DNA of 64,000 bases, from the NCBI GenBank assembly GCA_026932145.1, contig JAIXKT010000046.1, positions 28,850 through 92,849 of the forward strand, written 5' to 3'. Source of the DNA: Bacteroidia bacterium. GTDB lineage: Bacteria > Bacteroidota > Bacteroidia > J057 > JAIXKT01. Position numbers and translations under genes: made by a program. Positions 39,201 through 46,635 of the stretch are shown piece by piece. The notes beneath the pieces are model-generated. The model was not told the DNA's origin, did not search any database, and saw nothing but the letters and a program-made list of their open reading frames with translations. Every line of letters starts with the position of its first letter. The stretch's first letter is position 1.

Positions 39201-39975
39201 TACTATAAATAACCCAACTCCTTTAATATCCAATGCACAAGTAGTTCCGGTACATTGTACCGAAATTACCAATAATGGATCTATCCATTTATATCCAAGT
39301 GGTGCAAATCCACCCATTCGTGTTGTTTGGGAAAATGGGGATACTAATCAGCTTAGGGAGAATTTAACCAACGGCTGGTATCGTTTTACCCTAAGCAACA
39401 CTCGCGGCTGCACCACCAGAGATTCAATATATGTTCCGGTACTACCGCCACCCAATCCACGTATTTTAACAACTCCGGCATTACCTGCGCAAATGATTTA
39501 TGGCCAAGAAGTTTCTTTAACCATCCAAAATCCACAAGCACAGTCAATTTATCGTTGGATAATCGGGGATCTAACCTTAGTGGGTAGTAATGTGAGCTTT
39601 CGGGCAGAAAGAACCGGCACTTATTCGGTTTCTTTAGAAGCTACGGATTCTTTGGGTTGCCAAACCGTTATACCTTGCGGCATCATTGTTATACAAGCAG
39701 ACCACCATGTGTATGTACCTACGGGATTTTCTCCTAACGGAGATCAAAAAAATGATACATGGACAATCATTACTACTGGAACCAAGCAATTTGATATTAA
39801 GCTCTTTAATCGCTGGGGAATGCTTGTTTTTCATTCTACAGAAACCCAACCGGTATGGGACGGAAAATTAAATGGTGAAGATGCACCGGAAGGCGTTTAT
39901 GTTTGGTATTATGAATCTACCGGCTTTGATAAGTCTATTAAAGTGGAAACAGGAACTTTAAGCCTTATTCGATAG
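36226..39975 (+). CDS. Large SprB-repeat surface adhesin with T9SS type B sorting domain
   Basis: A 1249-residue secreted protein with a signal peptide ending INA|QS (about residue 28). Residues 30-440 form a region with repeated GDFLVIG/GLLLIGS-like strands, probably a beta-propeller. Residues 450-620 look PKD/Ig-like. Six SprB-type repeats of about 75 residues follow (CNGAQNGELEV..., SCIGDSNGQISL..., SCIGVNDGSITI...), each ending ...TDANGC-like. The C-terminal 85 residues (YVPTGFSPNGDQKNDTWTI, FNRWGMLVF, PEGVYVWYY) are a type B sorting domain. SprB repeats are found in mobile gliding adhesins. Confidence 0.9.
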   Translation: MVRKLAYTIRILLVVGLFFSIKTEINAQSIFKGITDIHGGCGVRSLDGKYVVMLPYSANGNIVFAVLDSTGDVLTSPTYPMCSWPALSNSHREPRRIIALSDTSFVGLYYDTGIRCFGIMRFKPGNGILYDIQIDTAKTYYPSQTQNGEKMLIDDNGDLLVLLPLEKSILSTSTGAHFTLCRFNPNTGSLISSRCYGGLKQDHPASMIHTQGNGLLLIGSTSLGMVPGTSIAPQGRIVKLDAQDSVQWTLIFVDTNAIAGTYPQAATELANGDFLVIGNAYSNHSFLCRISNSGNIIWSKTISGTSSSWSEIELIAPDKIVLTGVSQPNGWDPTTTIAELDTAGNFIRGMAYGTQQFDYGKIVYRNTATGTYTLIGYSQNVFSSGLDGVTFIQTDANLSAGCHSIPITVSSSTSYTKQMMNPQMARIETANTTNIPYQRSIVTLTTEVVCAVCIANAGQDQNTCLSTATLTGNQPNGNSGIWTQVSGPITVTIQSPSAATTTITGMTQAGNYAFAWHLNGTGCQQPNDTVVIHVSPVPKPFIGNDTTVCAGSSFLIGAQTLPPNLTIRWKPAIYLSDSTIARPTFTGITPQQSSITQTYIMTVSSGTNCFASDTIQITINPADSVFLLQKTNPNCNGAQNGELEVKFNSGTIPIQYQWSSGQIGSHITGLQAGNYQVTATDANGCVAKARFILSNPPSISAQIQGLAPSCNQNNGWLKIASLQNATLPVTYSWNTGSTADSVMGLNAGYYKVTIQDIKGCTLTWDTTLTVISPFNVQVNIREISCIGDSNGQISLNITQGLPPYTVQWNNGTSGTVLSNLASGSYSCTISDATGCTINRQFTLNPPPKIDTTFSRIIAPACFGEATGSIRIGVTAGTRSFTVRWQDGQTGLSRQNIPAGTYIATVTDTMGCQKRFTFVVPNGANLTYTTSVNQISCIGVNDGSITISPHGGTPPYSFLWSNGSTQPSISNLNQGIYRITITESGGCSKRDSFTINNPTPLISNAQVVPVHCTEITNNGSIHLYPSGANPPIRVVWENGDTNQLRENLTNGWYRFTLSNTRGCTTRDSIYVPVLPPPNPRILTTPALPAQMIYGQEVSLTIQNPQAQSIYRWIIGDLTLVGSNVSFRAERTGTYSVSLEATDSLGCQTVIPCGIIVIQADHHVYVPTGFSPNGDQKNDTWTIITTGTKQFDIKLFNRWGMLVFHSTETQPVWDGKLNGEDAPEGVYVWYYESTGFDKSIKVETGTLSLIR

Positions 39976-40036
39976 AAATATCTTTTAATTACGCTGGCAT
40001 ATTGCTTAATTTGCCGCGTTTTTTGAAACAAGTATT

Positions 40037-41326
40037 ATGGCAGGAACAAAAATTAGAATTGAGAATCGTCACTTGCAAGTGCCCAACGACCCGATTATAC
40101 CTTTTATAGAAGGAGATGGTACAGGGCCGGATATTTGGCGGGCAGCCGTTCGGGTGATGGATGCAGCCGTCGAAAAGGCATACAAAGGATCTAAAAAAAT
40201 CATCTGGAAAGAAGTACTCGCCGGTGAAAAAGCGTTTAAGCAAACCGGAAATTGGCTGCCGGAAGAAACCCTAAATGAAATCAGAGAGCATTTAGTAGCT
40301 ATCAAAGGCCCCTTAACTACACCTGTTGGAGGCGGAATCCGCTCTTTAAATGTAGCACTCCGTCAAATCTTAGACTTATATGTATGTTTAAGACCAGTTC
40401 AGTATTTTGCAGGAGTTCCCTCCCCAGTAAAACACCCGGAATTGGTGGATATGGTTATTTTTAGAGAAAATACCGAAGATATTTATGCCGGCATAGAGTA
40501 TTCCGGTGGGTCAGCAGATGCGGCCAAAATGCTTTCTTTTTTAGAAAAAGAATTTCCGAAAGCATTTAATACGATTCGTTTTGGCACACAGGAAAAGGCA
40601 GCAGAATATTGGAAACTTGCAGGCATGAATATCCCAACAGAAGTATGTGTAGGAATTGGAATTAAGCCGGTTAGCTATAGCGGAAGCGTTCGTTTGATAT
40701 ACAGTGCAATTCAATATGCGATTGAAAATAACCGCAAGAATGTAACCTTAGTGCACAAAGGAAACATCATGAAGTTTACCGAAGGTTCTTTTCGTGATTG
40801 GGGCTACAAAGTAGCCAAAGAGATGTTTGGAGCAGTTGAAATAGACGGTGGCCCTTGGTGTAAAATTCCCGAAGGTATGCCCGGAGCCGGTATCGTTATC
40901 AAGGATAGTATTGCTGATATTACGTTGCAACAAGTGCTTACCCGTCCCAATGACTTTGATGTTATCGCAACCTTAAATCTAAATGGAGATTATCTAAGTG
41001 ATGCATTAGCGGCTCAAGTTGGCGGAATCGGGATAGCACCGGGAGCTAACATAAACTATGTCAGCGGCCATGCTATTTTTGAAGCTACTCATGGAACAGC
41101 CCCCAAATACGCCAATCAAGATAAGGTGAATCCGGGTTCTGTCGTTCTCAGCGGCGAAATGATGCTTCGCTATATGGGTTGGAAAGAAGCTGCTGACTTG
41201 ATTCTCAAAGGATTAAACGGAGCTATCACCAGCAAACGGGTTACCTATGACTTTGAGCGCCTAATGGAAGGAGCTACTCTCGTTAAATGCTCCGAATTTG
41301 GTGATGAAATTATCAAAAATATGTAA
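40037..41326 (+). CDS. icd: Isocitrate dehydrogenase (NADP-type)
   Basis: A 429-residue enzyme of the TCA cycle converting isocitrate to 2-oxoglutarate and CO2. It has [20 protein letters not shown] (N-terminal), the substrate-binding [36 protein letters not shown], and the C-terminal [20 protein letters not shown] and [19 protein letters not shown]. The pattern is that of the bacterial E. coli-type homodimer. Cofactor choice (NADP) is likely but not provable by eye. It is followed by a strong terminator. Confidence 0.96.
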   Translation: MAGTKIRIENRHLQVPNDPIIPFIEGDGTGPDIWRAAVRVMDAAVEKAYKGSKKIIWKEVLAGEKAFKQTGNWLPEETLNEIREHLVAIKGPLTTPVGGGIRSLNVALRQILDLYVCLRPVQYFAGVPSPVKHPELVDMVIFRENTEDIYAGIEYSGGSADAAKMLSFLEKEFPKAFNTIRFGTQEKAAEYWKLAGMNIPTEVCVGIGIKPVSYSGSVRLIYSAIQYAIENNRKNVTLVHKGNIMKFTEGSFRDWGYKVAKEMFGAVEIDGGPWCKIPEGMPGAGIVIKDSIADITLQQVLTRPNDFDVIATLNLNGDYLSDALAAQVGGIGIAPGANINYVSGHAIFEATHGTAPKYANQDKVNPGSVVLSGEMMLRYMGWKEAADLILKGLNGAITSKRVTYDFERLMEGATLVKCSEFGDEIIKNM

Positions 41327-41354
41327 AGCTATTTTTCTTAGCTTGACATATTCC

Positions 41355-41396
41355 CAAAACGAAGTCAAAAACTACATTGGCTTCGTTTTGCCTTTT
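41355..41396 (+). terminator. Terminator of icd
   Basis: A stem of 13 pairs, 10 of them perfect at the base (41355-41364 with 41381-41390), with one G-U pair, is followed by CCTTTT. It lies just after the icd stop. Confidence 0.8.
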
Positions 41397-41406
41397 AATA
41401 GTTAAG

Positions 41407-42672
41407 ATGGAAAATTTGTTCAAAAAAATCACCGAAACCAGAATCCTGCAACTTGTTCAGGGTTTTCGCTTTTTGGCAAACTTTATCTTGTCTATTATTT
41501 TAGCCCGCATTGCTACCCAAAATCAATTACAGCAGTATGAATCAATTACATTATTGATTTCTACCATTAGTTTTTCGGTATTATCGGGAATTTCCACGGC
41601 TTTTTTGCCGGAGTTAGTACGTAACAATTCAGCCACGAATTGGAATAATAGCGTTTTGGCTGCCTTAATAGTTAGCTGTGTTTTGGGAATTATTGGTTTA
41701 GGATATTCTTTTGTCAAAGAACTTTCGTGGGTAGAATCTGGATTGATTACCGTTATTTTGGTATTTCAGCCGGTTTCAAATCTACTTGAATATCAACTGT
41801 TTTTCAAACGATTATTCAAGCAAGTTTTATTTTGGAGCGTGATTTCTGCGGTATCAGTAGTTTTGTTGGGGGGAGTATTATTTGAGTATTGGGGAGTAAC
41901 TGGATGTTTGAGTTGGATTGCCATACTTGCTTTGCTGCGTTTTGGTGTTGTTTGCAGTTTGCTAACTTTTCCGGTAGAGATTAGTTGGGCACATTTAAGG
42001 TATTGGTTTTTATGTTGGTTACCGCTTATTGGCGTTACCTTAGTTGCGGGAATTGCAGATTACATGGACGCTTGGTTGGTACGTTATATCAAAATAGAAG
42101 AATTTGTTGGCTACCGTTATGGTGCCAGAGAACTACCTATTTCTACGCTGTTGGCAAATGGTATTTCTCTTTCTTATTCTGCTAAATTAGCAGTAAATCG
42201 CAGTAAGTTGGTACTGAATGAGTTAAAAGAAGAAATTCAGCAATTTATTTGGTTGATGTTTGGTATAACGGTATTTTTAATGTTATTCACAAAGCTATTG
42301 TTTACATGGGTTTATGGAGATAGGTTTATCAAAGCGTCTGAAATTTTTTTTTGGTATTTATTTTTGTGCATTCCCCGCGGGCTTTTTCCTCAAATTCTAT
42401 TGATAAGTTACGGTGCTTATCAAGTACAATTTTGGGTTACCTTAATAGAAACGGTTATACATATTGCATTAAGTTGGGTTTTTATTTCGTATTTTGGGCC
42501 TGTTGGGGCAGCTTTTTCGGCAATAATTTCCTATAGTTTAGAAAAAGTAATGTTATGGGGAATCTGCCGGCATAGAAATTGGCCTATTAACAGCATAATT
42601 CCTATCAAAACTTGGTTGATTACCAGCATCTTAACGATATTTTGGGGAATAATTATTCTTATTTTTTGCTGA
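41407..42672 (+). CDS. Polysaccharide flippase-like (MOP superfamily) membrane protein
   Basis: A 421-residue integral membrane protein with about 12 predicted helices in the pattern of Wzx/MOP-type flippases (FLANFILSIILARIATQNQL near the N-terminus). The frame is open from a TTG at 41377, within the icd terminator region, but the ATG at 41407 is a better start. A Gly-rich last helix set (YFGPVGAAFSAIISYSLEK) is typical. It may flip a lipid-linked sugar intermediate; the substrate is unknown. Confidence 0.82.
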   Translation: MENLFKKITETRILQLVQGFRFLANFILSIILARIATQNQLQQYESITLLISTISFSVLSGISTAFLPELVRNNSATNWNNSVLAALIVSCVLGIIGLGYSFVKELSWVESGLITVILVFQPVSNLLEYQLFFKRLFKQVLFWSVISAVSVVLLGGVLFEYWGVTGCLSWIAILALLRFGVVCSLLTFPVEISWAHLRYWFLCWLPLIGVTLVAGIADYMDAWLVRYIKIEEFVGYRYGARELPISTLLANGISLSYSAKLAVNRSKLVLNELKEEIQQFIWLMFGITVFLMLFTKLLFTWVYGDRFIKASEIFFWYLFLCIPRGLFPQILLISYGAYQVQFWVTLIETVIHIALSWVFISYFGPVGAAFSAIISYSLEKVMLWGICRHRNWPINSIIPIKTWLITSILTIFWGIIILIFC

Positions 42673-42752
42673 TTACTTCCTTTTTTACGGAATGATAGGT
42701 TTTTAGCTTAGAAATTAAAAGTTATAATTTACTTGATTTTTCGGTAAGAATA

Positions 42753-44918
42753 CTACACAAAAAGCACATAGAATATCAACGCCGGATAAAGTATTGCCAA
42801 TAATAGCCGAAATCGCTGTAGTTTATAGGTTTTCATATATTCTGCATCATAAATTGAATTTAGAATAATAACGCTGACAAAAGAGAGAAACACCACAAAG
42901 AAGGTTAGCCAAAAAAGTAAGTCTGCTCGGGTCAGATAATTACTATTTGGAATCATTTCGCTTAATGAAATACTGAATGCTACAATAGAGAAGAAAATAC
43001 CGACACTCACCTCTCCAATATTTTCAAAGCTTAAATCTTGGATAAATAGAATAGCGACTCCCACAAACCCGATCAAGATAAGCGGCAAAATAATTTGTAA
43101 ATAACTGCGTAACGCAACCCGCTCTACAATTAACCGAAAAATAAAGTTTTTAAATTTCTTTAATGTTCCGGGTTTTCCTTGCGGGTCGCCTTTGATACTT
43201 TTAGAAATTAAATTATCTATGGTTATGTAGGTTTCAAGTTTATTCCAACCGGATACTTTAAATTTTTCAATAGTTTCTGAATCAAGCATCAATGCACTTT
43301 GGTCAAAACTGATTTTTAATCGGTCATCGGGGCTTAATATTTCTATATTAATGGAAAGTTCTTGGGTATCAAAAGGGAAGTCATTCAGCACATAGTCCAC
43401 ATAAAAAATGCCGGAAACGCGGTAAAGCCGGTAAAGAACCCCCTTATCTACATTTTCAATAATCATCTCTCGGGTACTTTCGCTGCTTTTCATATTTTGA
43501 AAAGAAATATATTTTTCAACGTCTTCACTGCTGCTATCCATCTTGACCCAGTAATAAAAATCTGCCGTAAAAGAGTTAGAGGCTATGTTTAGGTCATAAA
43601 TATCCTGAATTTCCATGCCGAAGAGTAAATTGGGGATGATTTCTCGCCGGTTATTCAGTTGCTTAGACATAGAAAGAAGTTTCCCTTGATGATAGCGGCT
43701 AAAAAATAGCTCAGGAACTAAAACGCCTTTATTATCAAACGAATAAATATCATTTTCACTGGCTAATGTGCCTCCCCTCAATAACTTAAACTGGTCTTGA
43801 ATTAATTTCCTGCTGATGTTATCGGTATGTTCATTCAGGATTTTATGGAGTTCTTTATGGTTAGGTATTGACTTTTGGAGGTTCTTCAAGGCATCATTTT
43901 TGATGATTGCCTGCCGAATAAAACTCATGGCATCTACACAGCGTTTAACAAACAGGGGAGCATTTACATTGTTAAAAACTTCGGGGTATTTAACCGAAAA
44001 ATCACTTAAATCACGGTGTACTTTTTGGGACATTGCATCCGTTGGGTTAGTGATTAGAATGAGTTCATTGTTATTTCCAGTCCCAAAGCCTTTGATAGCA
44101 TCTCCATTAGCAATATAGGCATGGCCGATTAAACGTAAATCATCAAGATTTTTGTCTAAATACTGCAATAACTCATTTCCCCAGTTGCTGTGCACATTGA
44201 TAACCAATAGTTTCTTTTTTTGTTCAGGATAAGTCGCGTAATATCGTTTGATGTCTTGGGTGATTTTGGCCAAGCTATCTGGGTTTATTGTTTGGGCTGA
44301 TGAAACACTGAATATTTTGTTTATCAATATATTACGATTTTTAAATGCTTCGTAATAACCCTGTGTTAGGGTGTAGTCTTGTTCGGTGATAAAATTAACG
44401 TTGTGTTCTTGCAGCGCATTGTGGATGTAAATAGCGAGGTCTTCTGGTACTTCATCACTATTTCCGGTAAAAATAGAGGCTTGCCCAAAGTCCACATTGT
44501 TATGGTCTGCATTCATTGCAATAACGGGTAGTTTATATCGCCGAATAATATCATGGGCAGCACCGATGTGCTTTCCCCAAGTATTATCAATTATGGCAAT
44601 AATGGTCGTGTCTGCTGCAATCAATTTATAAACACTATCAGCACCGCTGGCTGTACGCTGACAATCAAAGGTCTTTAGCTGCAACTGAACACCCGATAAT
44701 TCTTTGTTTAATTCTGCAACATATTGCTCTAAAACATATTGATGCAGCACATCAAACTTATTTTTTTCTTGGTCTTTAATAGGGGTTGCGCTATTTGCAT
44801 CTGTGAATCTACCCACATAAGCAATATATCGTACGGAACTTTTTTTTTCTCCACAACTAAACAGTAAAGTAATTAAAACTGTACTAATCAGGAAAGTACG
44901 AACGATTTGAAAAATCAT
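42753..44918 (-). CDS. Periplasmic-binding-protein / pentameric ligand-gated ion channel fusion
   Basis: A 721-residue protein. The ATG at 44918 gives a lipoprotein signal (lipobox LLFSC, Cys22); the frame is open to 45065 but without sense. Residues about 28-350 resemble a type 1 periplasmic-binding domain (RYIAYVGRFTDAN, AIIDNTWGKHIGAAHDIIRR, LPVIAMNADHNN). Residues about 420-590 are a Cys-loop-receptor ligand domain (NSFTADFYYWVKMD, then NDFPFDTQELSINIEIL at about 512-528). Four helices follow: M1 (about 603-626), M2 with Glu at 632 and 636, M3 and M4. The M2 ends in EMIPNSNYLT, matching the GLIC M2-M3 loop. No eukaryotic Cys-loop cysteines are present, as in prokaryotic members. The ligand is unknown; the ion is likely a cation. 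Confidence 0.86.
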   Translation of the reverse strand: MIFQIVRTFLISTVLITLLFSCGEKKSSVRYIAYVGRFTDANSATPIKDQEKNKFDVLHQYVLEQYVAELNKELSGVQLQLKTFDCQRTASGADSVYKLIAADTTIIAIIDNTWGKHIGAAHDIIRRYKLPVIAMNADHNNVDFGQASIFTGNSDEVPEDLAIYIHNALQEHNVNFITEQDYTLTQGYYEAFKNRNILINKIFSVSSAQTINPDSLAKITQDIKRYYATYPEQKKKLLVINVHSNWGNELLQYLDKNLDDLRLIGHAYIANGDAIKGFGTGNNNELILITNPTDAMSQKVHRDLSDFSVKYPEVFNNVNAPLFVKRCVDAMSFIRQAIIKNDALKNLQKSIPNHKELHKILNEHTDNISRKLIQDQFKLLRGGTLASENDIYSFDNKGVLVPELFFSRYHQGKLLSMSKQLNNRREIIPNLLFGMEIQDIYDLNIASNSFTADFYYWVKMDSSSEDVEKYISFQNMKSSESTREMIIENVDKGVLYRLYRVSGIFYVDYVLNDFPFDTQELSINIEILSPDDRLKISFDQSALMLDSETIEKFKVSGWNKLETYITIDNLISKSIKGDPQGKPGTLKKFKNFIFRLIVERVALRSYLQIILPLILIGFVGVAILFIQDLSFENIGEVSVGIFFSIVAFSISLSEMIPNSNYLTRADLLFWLTFFVVFLSFVSVIILNSIYDAEYMKTYKLQRFRLLLAILYPALIFYVLFV

Positions 44919-44929
44919 ACTTTGTTCGG

Positions 44930-44937
44930 CAAAGGTA
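44930..44937 (-). promoter_or_regulatory. -7 promoter box of the ligand-gated channel gene
   Basis: Minus-strand TACCTTTG matches TAnnTTTG, 11 bp before the ATG at 44918, which supports that start over the longer frame. No good -33 element. Confidence 0.5.
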
Positions 44938-45026
44938 CATATTTTGATGCTTGTTTTTAGAACTAAAACAAACATCAATTTTTTTGATAAAAGTAGATAT
45001 TTCTTTAAGCTAATGAAGTTAGGTAT

Positions 45027-45034
45027 TATTTTTG
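45027..45034 (+). promoter_or_regulatory. -7 promoter box of the small lipoprotein gene
   Basis: TATTTTTG matches TAnnTTTG, 19 bp before the ATG at 45054. It is divergent from the channel gene's promoter about 90 bp away. Confidence 0.5.
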
Positions 45035-45053
45035 CGGATAAAACGTAAAAAGT

Positions 45054-45479
45054 ATGCCGTTTCAAAGTGTAATTAGGAAAGTTAATATTTGGGGACTCGT
45101 TTTTGCCATAGTTACCGTTTTGATTATGGGCTGTAAAAGCTCAAAAAACGATAATCCGGTTCCTAACAACCTAAATACCACCTATACTCCCGGAACAGGC
45201 CGCCTAATTACCCGCATATTTGGGAGAAATGGAAATGGTAATAGCGCCGTTAGGGATGCCACTGTTACGCTCTATATGTCCAACACAGATTTACAAAATG
45301 ATTATTTTTTGTACGAACTTTTAACCAACGGGTCAGGAGAAGCAGATTTTGGCTTTTTAAATGCCGGAAATTATTATCTATATGTTAGTAAGCGGCTTAA
45401 TGATAGTTTGTATTCACGGATTGATGTAGTGCAGGTTCAGGAAGCAAAAGATAACATTCGGAATATAAATCTGTATTAG
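45054..45479 (+). CDS. Small lipoprotein with carboxypeptidase-regulatory-like domain
   Basis: A 141-residue protein with a lipoprotein signal ending MGC (about residue 27), then a short linker. A beta-rich domain resembles the CarboxypepD_reg/CNA-B fold (AVRDATVTLYMSN, GSGEADFGFLNAGNYYLYVS). Probably an envelope-anchored accessory protein. It is divergent from the channel gene, which shares its upstream region, so a link between them is possible but unproven. Confidence 0.72.
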   Translation: MPFQSVIRKVNIWGLVFAIVTVLIMGCKSSKNDNPVPNNLNTTYTPGTGRLITRIFGRNGNGNSAVRDATVTLYMSNTDLQNDYFLYELLTNGSGEADFGFLNAGNYYLYVSKRLNDSLYSRIDVVQVQEAKDNIRNINLY

Positions 45480-45523
45480 AAATACTGTTTTGTAGAAAGA
45501 TGTAGCCCTGTTTATAGAAATTC

Positions 45524-46534
45524 ATGGTGCAGATTAAAAGGCTGTTGAGAAAAAATCCAGTGAGTTCTGCGATACTATTTCTATGGATTTTAGGTGGGAT
45601 AATATCTTTCTTTTTTAGTGAAAAATCACAAATTATTGATTTAGAGAATAGTTTATTGAGACCCGGCCTTGCCGATCATTGGTTGGGTACTGATGACTTG
45701 GGGAGAGATGTAGCTGCCGGCATCCTGAATGGAAGTAGATATGCTTGGTTAATAGGGAGTTGTGTTTGTATATTAGCAGGTTTTGGTGGCTTAATTTTGG
45801 GTGCTGGAATCGCTTTTATAGAGCGATTCCAACACCGTATCACGATATTTTCAGCCTCGTTTTGGCTCTTTTTAATATGGGTTGGATTTATCATTTATGT
45901 AAAAGCTGTTACGCTGTCTTTTTGGGAAAAAATCGGAATTTGGGCAGGATTCTTTATTGGGGGTATCACCTTATTTTCTTTAAAAAAACGGTATCATCCG
46001 AGTATTAATTTTTTGAGAAAAGAAATACATTTTCCTGTTAATCAGATATTTAACTTTTTCTTGAGTTTATATGGAGCTATTCCGGCTTTAGTTATAGCAT
46101 TGCTGTTGAGTGCTATGATTCCAACGGGGGTCATTTCGGTAATTGGTATTTTAACCTTAGTAGCTTGGGTCCCTTTTGCGAGAATAAGCTATTTTACCAC
46201 CTTACATCAGTTGAATTTACCTTATAGTGAGGTAGTTCAGGTTTTAGGGATACCTAATTACAGGTTCTTTTTGGTTCATTTACTACCCAAAATTTACTTA
46301 CAATTACTCACACCCTTGATACAAATCTTTGTGTTTTCGATTCTTACGGAAGCTGCTATTTCCTTTTTAGGCTTTGGATTGGCTTCGGAAACGGTAACAT
46401 GGGGAAGTATGCTATCCTTAGCCAGAGATACTCCAAGTGCTTGGTGGTTAGCTGTTTTTCCGGCAGCAGCCTTAATTAGTTTTGCTGCTCCGGTATTGCA
46501 TATTGCAGAATATTTTAATGCCGAACCTGAATAA
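45524..46534 (+). CDS. ABC transporter permease, OppC/DppC type
   Basis: A 336-residue inner-membrane permease. The N-terminal HWLGTDDLGRDVAAGILNGSR motif is the hallmark of OppC/DppC proteins, followed by about six helices. The coupling loop resembles ...FARISYFTTLHQLNLPYSEVVQVLG, and the C-terminus has AISFLGFGLASETVTWGSML. Such permeases import peptides or nickel with a partner OppB-type permease, two ATPases and a binding protein. None of those is next to it in this window. The middle carries an unusual extra segment (about 100-150) rich in hydrophobic residues. Confidence 0.88.
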   Translation: MVQIKRLLRKNPVSSAILFLWILGGIISFFFSEKSQIIDLENSLLRPGLADHWLGTDDLGRDVAAGILNGSRYAWLIGSCVCILAGFGGLILGAGIAFIERFQHRITIFSASFWLFLIWVGFIIYVKAVTLSFWEKIGIWAGFFIGGITLFSLKKRYHPSINFLRKEIHFPVNQIFNFFLSLYGAIPALVIALLLSAMIPTGVISVIGILTLVAWVPFARISYFTTLHQLNLPYSEVVQVLGIPNYRFFLVHLLPKIYLQLLTPLIQIFVFSILTEAAISFLGFGLASETVTWGSMLSLARDTPSAWWLAVFPAAALISFAAPVLHIAEYFNAEPE

Positions 46535-46591
46535 AGTATAACGTCTTGCGAAATCGCTGCTATAAGCAGCGATTTCGCAAGACGTTATACT
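46535..46591. terminator. 27-bp perfect hairpin between convergent genes
   Basis: The arms 46535-46561 and 46565-46591 are exact inverted copies, with a 3-nt loop, directly after the permease stop (which ends at 46534) and 45 bp before the stop of the caspase-like gene. It probably terminates transcription from both sides, though no T-run follows. Confidence 0.75.
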
Positions 46592-46635
46592 CGTCAAGGT
46601 GAAGTTTTATAGCTGGCAATTATCTTTGCAAGACT

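Noticed and set aside
44919..45065. N-terminal extension of the ligand-gated channel
   Set aside because: It lacks a signal and would place the lipobox internally; a promoter box lies just upstream of the ATG at 44918.
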